From NCBI RefSeq assembly GCF_016406325.1, contig NZ_CP066370.1:3100001-3164000 (forward strand): 64,000 nt of DNA. The letters run 5' to 3'. Position numbers and translations under genes: made by a program. This DNA is from Shewanella putrefaciens. Lineage in GTDB: Bacteria; Pseudomonadota; Gammaproteobacteria; Enterobacterales; Shewanellaceae. Shown here one piece after another: positions 9,485 through 19,224 of the stretch; position 1 is the stretch's first letter, and each line of letters opens with the position of its first letter. Below the pieces are notes generated by a model, which saw only the letters and a program-made list of their open reading frames with translations, did not search any database and was not told the DNA's origin.

Positions 9485-12286
9485 ATGACCCCTGTCAACA
9501 ACATGACCAAATACAGCCTACGTTCTTGGGTTCTTGTGCTGGCGCTCGCGCCAACAATTTTGGTCGGTCTTCTTCTGGGCAGCTACTTTACCATAAACCG
9601 CTTTTATGAGCTCGAAGATACGCTGATTGAACAAGGCAGTAATATTATCGAACCATTAGCAATTGCCAGTGAAGTTGGATTAATAGGAAATGATCGTGAA
9701 GCCACTAAAAGGTTACTCGCCGCAGCACAACTCAATAAATCAACCTTAGTCAAATCGATCGCCATTTTCGATATCCAAAATCAACTGTTTATCACATCCC
9801 ATTACCACAAAGATTTTGAAATGATGCGCTATAAAGAAGCGCTCACCAATTTACATAAAACCGAAATAGAACATGTTGGCGACAGCCTTATTTTACGAAC
9901 ACCCATTTTTGCGAGTACACCTTCAGCGACTCTCGCTAATGTAGACATCCAAACCGATGACGGTGAATTACTGGGTTATATCTCAGTTATTATCAATAAG
10001 GAACGCGCGCTACTCGAACAGCATAGAGCCGCCGTTGCCGCTTTTATCATGGTATTACTGGGCGTTCAATTAAACCTATTATTTACTTTTAGGTTAGTAA
10101 AAAATGTCACTCAACCTATTACCGAGATGGTACGTGTTGTCGCAAAAATTCGTGAAGGAAAATTAGATGCGCGTCTAGATGGCAATTTGATTGGTGAATT
10201 GGATTTACTTAAACGCGGTATTAATGCAATGGCGTGCTCACTGTCGGAATACCATGATGAGATGCAGCAAAATATCGACCAAGCTACCTCAGATTTACGG
10301 GAAACCTTAGAACAAATCGAAATCCAAAACGTCGAGCTAGATTTGGCGAAAAAACGCGCCTTAGAAGCTAGCCGGATTAAATCTGAATTCTTGGCCAATA
10401 TGTCCCACGAGTTACGTACGCCACTGAATGGTGTGATTGGCTTTGCTCGCCAATTGGTAAAAACACCTTTGCATTCAAGTCAAGTTGACTACATCAATAC
10501 CATTGAGCGCAGCGCCACTAATCTACTCGCTATCATCAACGATATTCTCGATTTTTCGAAACTCGAAGCGGGAAAAATGGTGCTAGAAAATATGCCCTTC
10601 GGTCTTAGAGAAACCCTTGGCGACACTATGACCTTGATTTCAGGCAGTGCTCAAGCGAAGGGCTTGGAGCTTGTGGTCGATATCGCCCCTAATATACCTG
10701 ACCATGTGAATGGTGATGCCATGCGCGTATGCCAAATCATCAATAACTTAGTCGGTAATGCCATCAAATTTACCGACTCAGGTAGCGTGCTCGTAAAGCT
10801 TGAATTACAAAGTCAATCGGAGGAACAAGTGATCCTGCGTTGTGATGTCATCGATACAGGTATCGGGATCGATGAAAGCCAACAGGACTTTTTATTCCAA
10901 GCCTTTGGGCAAGCCGATTCATCGATCTCGCGACGTTTCGGTGGAACAGGACTTGGCTTAGTGATCACTAAGCGTTTAGTTAACCAAATGGGGGGACAAA
11001 TAGGTTTTACCTCCTCTGTCGATAAAGGCTCAAATTTCTGGTTCACTCTGCCACTGGGGTTAGGTCAATTCCAAATTGGTGATTCGCTACCATTAGAAAA
11101 ACTCAAAGATAAAACCATTCTTTTTTATGAGCCAAGAGTACTCACCCATGCTGTTTTAAGCCGCCAATTGCGCCTATGGGATACCAAAGTGACACATCAT
11201 CAGCATATCCCTAACCTATTGACGACACTCGCAAACACCGAAGCAGCATACGATTATATTCTGTTAAGTTGTCATGGTTTTACAGATGCAACACAATTGG
11301 TTGGCACTTTAAATCTTGCGAAAACGAAAACGGACTGTTTAATCGTACTCTACGATTGCCAAGAGCAAGATGCCTTGAGCAAGTTTATACGACCTAATGC
11401 CGATGTCGTGCTATCACTGCCTGTCAGTGAGCATCAACTTGCCCGTAATATGCTCTATCCTCCACTCGAATATGACATACAGGCTCCCATCACAATCTCG
11501 GCACCTGCAGCGCGGCAATCCTTAACGGTATTGGCAGTAGATGATAACTTTGCCAATTTAAAACTGATTGATACCTTACTCAATGAATTAGTCACCACTG
11601 TGATTGCTGTTAATAATGGGGATGAAGCGGTCAAACAGGCTAAAACTCGTACTTTTGATTTGATTTTTATGGATATCCAAATGCCGGGGACCGATGGCAT
11701 TAGTGCAACAAAGCAAATACGCCAAGGCTCGATGAACCGCAACACGCCGATCATTGCCGTGACAGCCCATGCCATTGCCGAAGAGCGTGAGCTGATTTTA
11801 GGCAGTGGCATGGATGGCTATTTACCTAAACCTATCGATGAAGCTGCACTAAAAGACGTTATCCATCGCTGGATCACAAGACCTAAATTCACCCATTTTG
11901 ACCTGCATACGCTGAACTGGGATCTTTGCTTAACCCAAGCAAATCATAAATCGAACCTCGCCCTTGAGATGTTAAAAATGCTGCTGGACTCACTACCTGA
12001 AACGGTAGAGAAAATTCAAACGGCGCTAGGCCAAAATGATCAGGCCACAATGCTCAGTACAATCCATAAGCTGCATGGTGCAAGCTGCTATTGCGGCGTC
12101 CCGACAACTCAAAGATTATGCCAAGAGATTGAATCCGCGTTAAAACGTCAAACCCCTGTGGAAGATCTCGAACCTGAAATACTAGAGTTACTTGATGAGT
12201 TAACTAAGGTAGAATCAGCGGTAAAACAAGTGCTATCACAGCTATCAGCGGAAATAACAGATGACCAAAAAAACGGGCTTCTTTAA
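9485..12286 (+). CDS. barA: Hybrid sensor histidine kinase BarA
   Basis: Inner-membrane kinase of the BarA/UvrY (GacS/GacA) system, which controls small regulatory RNAs of the Csr pathway. The frame is open from 9347, but homologues start near MTKYSLRSW. I take the ATG at 9485; 9503 is the other candidate. About 933 residues: N-terminal membrane segment (SWVLVLALAPTILVGLLLG), periplasmic sensor, second membrane segment and HAMP, HisKA with NMSHELRTPLNG (His near 307), HATPase with NLVGNAIKF and GGTGLGLVI, a receiver with MDIQMPGTDG (Asp near 729), and a C-terminal Hpt with IHKLHGAS (His near 860). The stop overlaps the next gene. Confidence 0.95.
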   Translation: MTPVNNMTKYSLRSWVLVLALAPTILVGLLLGSYFTINRFYELEDTLIEQGSNIIEPLAIASEVGLIGNDREATKRLLAAAQLNKSTLVKSIAIFDIQNQLFITSHYHKDFEMMRYKEALTNLHKTEIEHVGDSLILRTPIFASTPSATLANVDIQTDDGELLGYISVIINKERALLEQHRAAVAAFIMVLLGVQLNLLFTFRLVKNVTQPITEMVRVVAKIREGKLDARLDGNLIGELDLLKRGINAMACSLSEYHDEMQQNIDQATSDLRETLEQIEIQNVELDLAKKRALEASRIKSEFLANMSHELRTPLNGVIGFARQLVKTPLHSSQVDYINTIERSATNLLAIINDILDFSKLEAGKMVLENMPFGLRETLGDTMTLISGSAQAKGLELVVDIAPNIPDHVNGDAMRVCQIINNLVGNAIKFTDSGSVLVKLELQSQSEEQVILRCDVIDTGIGIDESQQDFLFQAFGQADSSISRRFGGTGLGLVITKRLVNQMGGQIGFTSSVDKGSNFWFTLPLGLGQFQIGDSLPLEKLKDKTILFYEPRVLTHAVLSRQLRLWDTKVTHHQHIPNLLTTLANTEAAYDYILLSCHGFTDATQLVGTLNLAKTKTDCLIVLYDCQEQDALSKFIRPNADVVLSLPVSEHQLARNMLYPPLEYDIQAPITISAPAARQSLTVLAVDDNFANLKLIDTLLNELVTTVIAVNNGDEAVKQAKTRTFDLIFMDIQMPGTDGISATKQIRQGSMNRNTPIIAVTAHAIAEERELILGSGMDGYLPKPIDEAALKDVIHRWITRPKFTHFDLHTLNWDLCLTQANHKSNLALEMLKMLLDSLPETVEKIQTALGQNDQATMLSTIHKLHGASCYCGVPTTQRLCQEIESALKRQTPVEDLEPEILELLDELTKVESAVKQVLSQLSAEITDDQKNGLL

Positions 12287-12860
12287 GCGCCTTAAAGCGT
12301 TAGAACTACCTCAAAAACAACTCTTTGCCATTGCTCTTTGTCAGCGTATGTTGCCCAACTATCAACTGTTTTCAGAAGTCTGCGAATTTGGTGATCCCGC
12401 AGTATTAAACACAGTATTAGAATTATTATGGCAATCTCAATACGACAATAAACTCAAATTTAATATTGATGTCCATCTACAACGATTAGAAGATAACACA
12501 CCTGATCCTGTCGACTTTGAAGCCTATGGCGTCTATCCGGCCATGGATGCAGTTGTGGCACTTTCAACATTATTGAGTGCAATTCAAGATAAAAATGAAG
12601 AAGATATAATTAATATCAGTAAGTTATCATCCAGTACTGTGGCGAACTATATTGAAGCCATCAGTGATGTTGATCTTGTCGATGATGCCCTAGATGATTT
12701 CGTCTTCGCCCATGAAGTGATGGAAGAAGAGAAAGAGTTACAAAATTCTCTGCTCGAAATTATTGAAGAAAATCCAAAAATCACTGCGGAATTGGTAAAA
12801 GGTCTACGCAAAGACATCATCGAAGCAGGTGTATCCAATATTGGTATTAGCATCGCCTAA
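12261..12860 (+). CDS. yjaG: YjaG family protein (DUF416)
   Basis: 199 residues, helical and acidic, matching the DUF416/YjaG family by LCQRMLPNYQLF, FEAYGVYPAMDAVVALS and the C-terminal LVKGLRKDIIEAGVSNIGI. Function unknown. Its start lies 26 bases inside the end of barA, which suggests translational coupling. No terminator follows directly; a 13-bp inverted repeat lies 117 bases downstream. Confidence 0.85.
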   Translation: MTKKTGFFKRLKALELPQKQLFAIALCQRMLPNYQLFSEVCEFGDPAVLNTVLELLWQSQYDNKLKFNIDVHLQRLEDNTPDPVDFEAYGVYPAMDAVVALSTLLSAIQDKNEEDIINISKLSSSTVANYIEAISDVDLVDDALDDFVFAHEVMEEEKELQNSLLEIIEENPKITAELVKGLRKDIIEAGVSNIGISIA

Positions 12861-12976
12861 CGCCCGTGACCCCATTTGTTCAGGTTAATCCGTGTTATTC
12901 CAAAGTGTTAAACCACGTTAAAATAACACGGCATAAAGAAGTCATCATTGGCTTACTACCACAATCCAACAGCAAT

Positions 12977-13004
12977 CCTCGATAAGCAAGATTGCTTATC
13001 GAGG
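12977..13004. repeat. Perfect 13-bp inverted repeat
   Basis: CCTCGATAAGCAA and its exact complement TTGCTTATCGAGG are separated by two bases. No T-run follows on either strand, so it is not a standard terminator. It lies in the 261-base gap between convergent genes, so either a transcript-end hairpin or a protein site is possible. Confidence 0.6.
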
Positions 13005-13121
13005 CTCGACTCGCGAAGGTTATATAGGCATAAACAAACCATAGACCTACAAAGTCGAATCGCTGATAATTTTCATTAAACAATGCCTTGAGCGATGCAA
13101 ATGCTCAATATCAAAGGCAAC

Positions 13122-14021
13122 TCAAGCCATGGAAAACAATTCTGGCGCCTTCGACTGCATAAACTCAATAAACACTCTCACCTTTAGCGGTTGTTGGCTG
13201 CGTTGATGATACAAGATTGAAATCCGTCGCTGCTCACCCACCCATTCAGGTAATAATACTTTGAGTCGGCCCTCTTTAATCTGCTGTTTTACAAACAATT
13301 CAGGACCGTACAAAATGCCACCATGATCCAATGCCGACTCAATAGCACCGTGTAAATCCGTCAATGTGAGCTTGGTTGGACCATTAAAGTAGAAGGACTC
13401 ACCGTTCGGATGCTTTAAATGCCAATTAAATAAGGGCCAGACTTTAATAAGCTGATGCGCTTCTAAATCATTGGGGTGGGTCAACTTAGGTGCCTGTGCT
13501 AAATATTCTGGCGTAGCAAATAAACAGTAATCTAACTCACCTAATGTACTCGACACCCATGAAGAATCAGGCTGAGCGCCACCCACAATCGCCACATCAA
13601 TCCCTTTGTCGATCAAATCAACCAACTCATTACTCTGGGATATATGCAGGCGAATATCGGGATACAAACGACCAAACTCATTAAGAGCTCGGATAAAGAT
13701 GATAGAGATAATAGAAATCGGCGCGGCAATTCTTAACGTCCCTTCGGGTTTATCACTTCCCACGCCACTAAGCTCATCAAACTGGGCTATGACACTCTGA
13801 TAACGCTGAAATAAGGCTAAGCCTTCTTCAGTCAACCTCAGTTTACGAGTGCTACGCATAAAGAGTTGCTTATCGAGCTTTTCTTCTAATTTGGCTAACT
13901 TACGACTCACGGTCGCAATAGGCATATCCAACTCTTTGGCCGCCTGTGAAAAACTTCCCGCATTCACTAAGTGCACAAAAAGATAAAGAAGCTGTAATTC
14001 ACTGCCCAAATCATCACTCAT
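13122..14021 (-). CDS. LysR family transcriptional regulator
   Basis: 299 residues from the ATG at 14021, which has GGGA eight bases upstream; a TTG at 14033 is the alternative. The N-terminal winged helix-turn-helix has FSQAAKELDMPIATVSRKLAKLEEKL, followed by a periplasmic-binding-type effector domain (about residues 88–295) with LRIAAPISI. Closest to the LTTR subgroup that includes DsdC- or AaeR-like repressors; effector unknown. Divergent from the AEC transporter gene, the usual arrangement for a LysR protein and its target. Confidence 0.88.
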   Translation of the reverse strand: MSDDLGSELQLLYLFVHLVNAGSFSQAAKELDMPIATVSRKLAKLEEKLDKQLFMRSTRKLRLTEEGLALFQRYQSVIAQFDELSGVGSDKPEGTLRIAAPISIISIIFIRALNEFGRLYPDIRLHISQSNELVDLIDKGIDVAIVGGAQPDSSWVSSTLGELDYCLFATPEYLAQAPKLTHPNDLEAHQLIKVWPLFNWHLKHPNGESFYFNGPTKLTLTDLHGAIESALDHGGILYGPELFVKQQIKEGRLKVLLPEWVGEQRRISILYHQRSQQPLKVRVFIEFMQSKAPELFSMA

Positions 14022-14395
14022 ATCACATCCCAATTTTTATAGGCTACTTAGGTCTACATAGTTAACGAATTGTAATTCAAACTGTCCATGGTACATCAAC
14101 TCAAAAGCCGATATTCAGTCATTGATCCAGCTTAAATTGAAGCTTCTTAGGCTTTATAAAAACCCTATTTTAAAGTCGTTTAGGTATATACGACCATAGC
14201 TTAATAGTATCGGCTGCCCATGGTATGTTATTTTGCTGGATAATTTACTGCGCTAGCTCGAATATTATCCATTCAATTATCGGTATTTATGTGCGACGAG
14301 TGATGTTCAGTACCGATATATATTTTTGAATAAAAATCGTACGCTATGAGTCTGTCTTACACAGGAAAGACCCTATCATAAGGATGAGTGAGGGA
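14022..14395. promoter_or_regulatory. Divergent LysR / AEC transporter control region
   Basis: A 374-base gap between divergent genes, long for this genome. It holds two copies of CCATGGTA (14086–14093 and 14218–14225), candidate regulator contact sites. No RNA gene or terminator was seen. Binding is inferred. Confidence 0.35.
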
Positions 14396-15358
14396 ATGAC
14401 ATTATTAACCCCGCTGTTTGCCGTCTTCGGGATCATGTTACTAGGTACACTAGTACAAAAATTGAAACTTCTCCCCGTGGAAACGGATCAAGTATTAAAC
14501 CAATATGTGTACTACATTGCCTTTCCTGCGATCATGCTAATCGCCCTAGCTCAGCAGCCAATTAACGAAATCTTACAATGGGGATTTATTGCAGGCTATA
14601 GTGCAGCAATGCTAATTACCTATCTCATTTGTTTAGGTATTTCACTGATAGCCAACCCAAAAGAGCACGCGATTGCGACAATTAGAGCCCTAAATGCCAC
14701 CTTTGGTAATACCGCGTTTATTGGTATTCCATTACTGATGATTATCTTTCCACAACAACAAAACGCCTTAGTGGCAGCGGCCATTGCTAGCCTGCTATCG
14801 GTACTGATGTTTGCAGTCGCGCTAGTATCATTAGAACTTGCCACTAACACTCAAAGACAGCACCATGCCTTAGTGATAATGGCAATGGCGGTAGGTAAAA
14901 ATCCTATCGTAATTGGCAGTTTGATTGGCGTTGCAATATCCGCCAGTGGCATTCAATTACCATCAGGTCTCGCGCTAATGATCCAGCAGATAGGCAATAC
15001 CTCAAGCCCCTGTGCCCTTTTTGCTATTGGTATGGTATTAGCAAAAGCAATGCGATATCAAAAAGATAGCAAAATTTTTAGTCTCTCAAACTTTTTAGAG
15101 TTAAGTCTAATCAACCTTTTTAAACTGGGTATACAGCCCGCGCTAGTCTACTTTATGCTGAGATACTGCGGTGTACATGGTGATTATCTGATCATGGGCG
15201 TTATCCTCAGCGCACTGCCCACTGCAGCTAGCGTTTACTTACTGGCACAGCGTTACAATACCCAAGCTTCAACCAGTGCTCAGGGCATTCTATTTGGCAC
15301 CTTAGTCACTTTTTTCAGTCTGCCCATATTAGAAAGCCTAGTAAGAACTCATGCATAA
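14396..15358 (+). CDS. AEC family transporter (auxin efflux carrier type)
   Basis: About 320 residues with some ten hydrophobic segments. Typical family features are LLPVETDQVLNQYVYYIAFPAIM near the N-terminus and LNATFGNTAFIGIPLL, the conserved Asn/Gly stretch. AEC carriers export or import small carboxylates such as malonate or malate; the substrate cannot be read from sequence. The ATG at 14396 has AAGGA eleven bases upstream; another ATG at 14384 would place that site on the start itself. Likely controlled by the divergent LysR protein. Confidence 0.85.
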   Translation: MTLLTPLFAVFGIMLLGTLVQKLKLLPVETDQVLNQYVYYIAFPAIMLIALAQQPINEILQWGFIAGYSAAMLITYLICLGISLIANPKEHAIATIRALNATFGNTAFIGIPLLMIIFPQQQNALVAAAIASLLSVLMFAVALVSLELATNTQRQHHALVIMAMAVGKNPIVIGSLIGVAISASGIQLPSGLALMIQQIGNTSSPCALFAIGMVLAKAMRYQKDSKIFSLSNFLELSLINLFKLGIQPALVYFMLRYCGVHGDYLIMGVILSALPTAASVYLLAQRYNTQASTSAQGILFGTLVTFFSLPILESLVRTHA

Positions 15359-15415
15359 TCAGTTAATTAAAAATATTTACTGCGATAATGCCGATTATTT
15401 ACCCAATCCACTTTA

Positions 15416-15453
15416 CTGTATATAAAATCAGTATATACTGTTTATCAATACAG
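15416..15453 (+). promoter_or_regulatory. Tandem LexA boxes upstream of recN
   Basis: 15438–15453 is a perfect CTGT-N8-ACAG box. 15416–15431 is CTGT-N8-TCAG, one mismatch. The palindrome CAGTATATACTG bridges them. The arrangement closely recalls the multi-box recN promoter of E. coli. Predicts strong, fully LexA-repressed SOS control. Confidence 0.85.
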
Positions 15454-15485
15454 TGGTTTGGTATATTTTTCGACAGGAATTGACT

Positions 15486-17144
15486 ATGCTTTGCCAACTC
15501 AGCATTAATAACTTCGCTATCGTCCGTTTTTTAGAACTGGATTTTCGCCCAGGAATGACCAGCATCACTGGTGAAACCGGTGCAGGTAAATCGATCGCCA
15601 TCGATGCGCTAGGTCTATGCCTAGGCAATCGCGCCGATGCCAGTTGTGTTCGCCCTGGTGCCAGTAAAACTGAGGTCAGCGCCCGCTTTTCCTTAGATGA
15701 TATTCCGCTAGCAAAGCGTTGGTTAGAAGATAACGATCTTGAACTCGATGATGAGTGTATTTTACGCCGAACCATTAGTAGCGATGGCCGCTCGCGCGCC
15801 TACATCAATGGTAATCCAGTACCGCTGACGCAACTCAAATTACTCGGTCAGTTGCTTATAGGTATTCACGGCCAACATGCCCACCATGCAATGTTAAAGA
15901 GTGAACATCAGCTCACCCTGCTCGACAGTTATGCCAACCACAGATTACTTATCGACACAGTTGCCGCTAGCTTTCAACGCTGCAAGCAAATTGAGGCCGA
16001 CCTAAAACAACTCGAAGCCTCCCAGCATGAACGTATTGCCCGTAAGCAATTAGTCCAATATCAAGTGGAAGAACTCGATGAGTTTGATCTTAAAGTCGAC
16101 GAGTTCGATGAAATTGAACAAGAACACAAACGTTTAGCCAATGGCACTGAGTTAATTACCACCTGTCAGGCGAGTCTTGATCTACTGACAGATGGCGAAG
16201 AAAATAATATTGAGTCACTACTTAATCGCGTCGTTTCCCTCGCCGAAGATCTGCAAAGCTACGATCCCGCATTAAGCAACATCAACACTATGCTCAATGA
16301 TGCTTTAATCCTAGTGCAAGAAAGTGCAGGCGAATTACAGCACTATTTAAGTAAGCTCGAACTCGATCCGACCCATTTCGCCTATTTAGAAGAACGGCTA
16401 TCAAAAGCCATGCAACTGGCGCGCAAACACCATGTCAGCCCGAATAAGCTGGCGGAACATCATCTAGCATTAAAGGCAGAGCTCAGCAGCTTAGACAGTG
16501 ATGAAAGTAAACTCGAAGAAGTTCAGCAACAAGTCGAGGCGAGCAGAGCAGCTTACCTTAGCAATGCCCAAAAGCTCAGCCAAAGCCGTGCTCGTTACGC
16601 CAAGGAACTCGACAAACTGGTGACGCAGTCAATCCATGAACTGAATATGCCTAAGGGTAAATTTAGTATCGAAGTCAATTTCCATCCAGAGCAAATGTCA
16701 GCCAACGGCAGTGACAACATCGAATTTATGGTAACAACAAACCCTGGCCAACCCTTACAACCGATTTCGAAAGTCGCGTCTGGCGGTGAGCTTTCACGCA
16801 TAGGATTAGGGATACAAGTGATTACCGCGAAGAAAGTTGCCACACCGACATTAATTTTCGATGAGGTAGATGTCGGGATTTCCGGCCCCACCGCCGCAGT
16901 GGTGGGCCGCATGTTGCGCAGCTTAGGGGAATCGACCCAAGTCCTGTGTGTGACTCACTTGCCACAAGTCGCGGGCAATGGTCATCAACACATGTTTGTC
17001 GATAAATTTAATAAGGCAGGTAGTACTGAGACCACAATGAAATCGCTCGATCGTGAGCAACGCATTCAAGAATTGGCAAGACTGTTAGGCGGCGATACTA
17101 TCACCAGCAATACCCTAGCAAACGCAAGGGAACTGCTGCAATAG
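15486..17144 (+). CDS. recN: DNA repair protein RecN
   Basis: SMC-like ATPase acting in double-strand-break repair. 552 residues from the ATG at 15486, which has AGGA eight bases upstream; the frame is open further back but overlaps the LexA boxes. Walker A is GETGAGKSIAIDAL, the middle is coiled-coil (about residues 150–380), the signature is VASGGELSRIGLG, and Walker B is LIFDEVDVGISG. The start MLCQLSINNFAIV is typical. Monocistronic, with a weak hairpin (AAGGGAT/ATCCCTT, 17167–17189) after the stop and pgpA convergent. Confidence 0.97.
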   Translation: MLCQLSINNFAIVRFLELDFRPGMTSITGETGAGKSIAIDALGLCLGNRADASCVRPGASKTEVSARFSLDDIPLAKRWLEDNDLELDDECILRRTISSDGRSRAYINGNPVPLTQLKLLGQLLIGIHGQHAHHAMLKSEHQLTLLDSYANHRLLIDTVAASFQRCKQIEADLKQLEASQHERIARKQLVQYQVEELDEFDLKVDEFDEIEQEHKRLANGTELITTCQASLDLLTDGEENNIESLLNRVVSLAEDLQSYDPALSNINTMLNDALILVQESAGELQHYLSKLELDPTHFAYLEERLSKAMQLARKHHVSPNKLAEHHLALKAELSSLDSDESKLEEVQQQVEASRAAYLSNAQKLSQSRARYAKELDKLVTQSIHELNMPKGKFSIEVNFHPEQMSANGSDNIEFMVTTNPGQPLQPISKVASGGELSRIGLGIQVITAKKVATPTLIFDEVDVGISGPTAAVVGRMLRSLGESTQVLCVTHLPQVAGNGHQHMFVDKFNKAGSTETTMKSLDREQRIQELARLLGGDTITSNTLANARELLQ

Positions 17145-17260
17145 TAGAATCAAGCAGAAAAGGGATAAGGGATGTTCAGCTAATCCCTTCAATCACGCTT
17201 CAATCAGAAAAATGCAAAATCAAAACTAAGGGTTAGTTGTTGGCCATGTTAACTATCATG

Positions 17261-17755
17261 TTAGCTAACACACCAGACTAGCCCTTGCAGACAGATAAAG
17301 GCAAATACACCCGCTAAGACATCGTCAATCATAATACCAAAGCCACCATGAACTTTGGCATCGAGCCATCGAATAGGCCAAGGTTTGATGATGTCGAAAA
17401 AGCGAAATAGACCAAAGCCGACTAACAACCAACCCCAACCTGCTGGTGCCGCTATCATAGTAATGAGTAGTCCAGTTACTTCATCCCATACAATCGCACC
17501 ATGGTCATGCACCCCCATATCTTTAGCGGCTTGACCACAAATGTAAATGCCTGCCAAAGCAGCGAATACGGTCAAACCTAAATACCACCCCAAAGGCAGC
17601 GGTGCTAAGAGTAAATATAAAGGGATTGCGGCTAAAGTACCAAAAGTACCCGGCGCCTTTGCGGCGAGCCCACTACCGAAACCGAGTGCCAAAAAGTGGA
17701 CAGGATTTTTTAATGATAGGCGCGTTAGCACCTGATCCTTTGACAACCATTTCAT
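17261..17755 (-). CDS. pgpA: Phosphatidylglycerophosphatase A
   Basis: Dephosphorylates phosphatidylglycerol phosphate to phosphatidylglycerol in the inner membrane. 164 residues with several hydrophobic segments. Family motifs: ALGFGSGLAAKAPGTFGTL, VWDEVTGLLITM with the acidic metal-binding residues, and IMIDDVLAGVFA. Last gene of the minus-strand run that starts at nrdR; it follows thiL with a 15-base gap, so the two are co-transcribed. Confidence 0.95.
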   Translation of the reverse strand: MKWLSKDQVLTRLSLKNPVHFLALGFGSGLAAKAPGTFGTLAAIPLYLLLAPLPLGWYLGLTVFAALAGIYICGQAAKDMGVHDHGAIVWDEVTGLLITMIAAPAGWGWLLVGFGLFRFFDIIKPWPIRWLDAKVHGGFGIMIDDVLAGVFAFICLQGLVWCVS

Positions 17756-17770
17756 TAATATGATCTTCGC

Positions 17771-18742
17771 TTAAAAGTGCTCGAAACCGTGATACAGCGG
17801 CGTAAACGGCTCACCATTGCGTTGCAACTTGAGTTTACTGCCCGCACAAATCTGGCCAACACGGACAAACTTTGCCCCCGCATGACTCAAGGCGGTCTCA
17901 AGCGCGCCCTTTTGGGACTCAGGAACCGTAAACAGCAGTTCATAATCTTCGCCACCGGTCAGCGCATAACCTAAGGCATGCTCCTCACTAACGGTATCTT
18001 GCATCGCACGGGACAGAGGAATATTAGCCACATCGACAATGGCTCCCACACCAGAAGCCTTAAGAATATGGCCTATATCCGAGATAAACCCGTCAGAAAG
18101 GTCGATAGCACTGGAGGCAAGCGAACGCAAAGCTTGGCCCGCTAAAACTCTTGGTGTTGGACGATAATGGCGATTAATCAGGAATTCTTTATGCTCGGCT
18201 CTGGCCTGTTGCGCGCCTCGAATGATATCCAGACCTAAGGCCGAATCTCCGAGTGTGCCCGTAACATAGATCCAATCTCCCACTTTGGCACCATGGCGCG
18301 TGAGTGCCTTACCCTGTGGGACTTGGCCGTGCACTGTGATGTTAATCGCCCGTGGACCACGAGTCGTATCACCACCAATTAAGGCGATGCCATAGTACTC
18401 GGCGGCTTCAAACAAGCCTTCACTAAAACCACTTAGCCAAGTTTCATCGACTTCGGGTAGCGTTAAGGCAAGCGTCATCCACGCGGGTTCAGCGCCCATG
18501 GCTGCCAGATCAGATAAATTTACCGCTAAAGCTTTGTAACCTAAGGCAGCGGGAGGCATATCGGGGAAGAAGTGGACATTTTCGACTAAGGTGTCACAGG
18601 AGATAGCAATCGACTTGTTTTCTGCGGGTTGCACTAAAGCGCAATCGTCACCGATGCCAAGCTTCACATCACGGCGAGTGGGGCCGCGGTTGCTAAAATA
18701 ACATTCAATTAATTGGAATTCTTTCACTGTACAGTTTGGCAC
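17771..18742 (-). CDS. thiL: Thiamine-monophosphate kinase
   Basis: Phosphorylates thiamine monophosphate to thiamine pyrophosphate, the last step of the pathway. 323 residues, normal length. Motifs: KLGIGDDCALV near residue 30, AISCDTLVENVHF, KALAVNLSDLAAMGAEP, LIGGDTTRG, IDLSDGFISDIGHI and LTGGEDYELLF. The first codon is GTG at 18742, which keeps VKEFQLIECYF as in E. coli; a second GTG at 18727 is possible. No thiamine riboswitch precedes it, as expected for an internal operon gene. Confidence 0.95.
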   Translation of the reverse strand: MPNCTVKEFQLIECYFSNRGPTRRDVKLGIGDDCALVQPAENKSIAISCDTLVENVHFFPDMPPAALGYKALAVNLSDLAAMGAEPAWMTLALTLPEVDETWLSGFSEGLFEAAEYYGIALIGGDTTRGPRAINITVHGQVPQGKALTRHGAKVGDWIYVTGTLGDSALGLDIIRGAQQARAEHKEFLINRHYRPTPRVLAGQALRSLASSAIDLSDGFISDIGHILKASGVGAIVDVANIPLSRAMQDTVSEEHALGYALTGGEDYELLFTVPESQKGALETALSHAGAKFVRVGQICAGSKLKLQRNGEPFTPLYHGFEHF

Positions 18743-18805
18743 GACTTACATCGGCCACCTTTGTTAGCAATGAAAAACGGTATCCTAAGATACCGTTTGT
18801 CTTTA

Positions 18806-19210
18806 TTACTTGCGTGCAACCAGTTTGTCGAGCAGTCCGTTCACAAACTTATGACTCTCGTCCGCACCGAAAGCTTTTGCCAACTCAATCGCCTCGTTAA
18901 TAGCGACCTTGTAGGGCACATCTTTACGGAAAGTCAGCTCATAGGTCGCTAAACGTACTATGGCTTTCTCAACAGGAGACACTTCATCAATCGGGCGCTC
19001 CAGATGCGGGATGATCAGCTCATCCAACTGGGTTTTCTTCGTTGCAACGCCTGAAAATAGCTCACGAAAATAAGCTACATCAACACCGTCGAGACTCTGC
19101 TCAGTTAAAAACTCATGCTCGACATCGGCAATATTATTCCCGCTTAGTTGCCATGAATAGATGGCTTGAACGGCTAAACGGCGGGCCTTGCGGCGCTCAG
19201 AAGGCTTCAT
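18806..19210 (-). CDS. nusB: Transcription antitermination factor NusB
   Basis: Binds boxA RNA with NusE/S10 in ribosomal RNA antitermination. 134 residues, all-helical. [16 protein letters not shown] at the N-terminus and [15 protein letters not shown] followed by [10 protein letters not shown] at the C-terminus are diagnostic. It sits 14 bases after ribH and 63 before thiL, the common ribH–nusB–thiL–pgpA order. Confidence 0.97.
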
Positions 19211-19224
19211 TATTTTTCCTACTA

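Noticed and set aside
12895..13083. 62-codon minus-strand frame between yjaG and the LysR gene
   Set aside because: Spans the perfect inverted repeat, has no ribosome site and no protein-like pattern.
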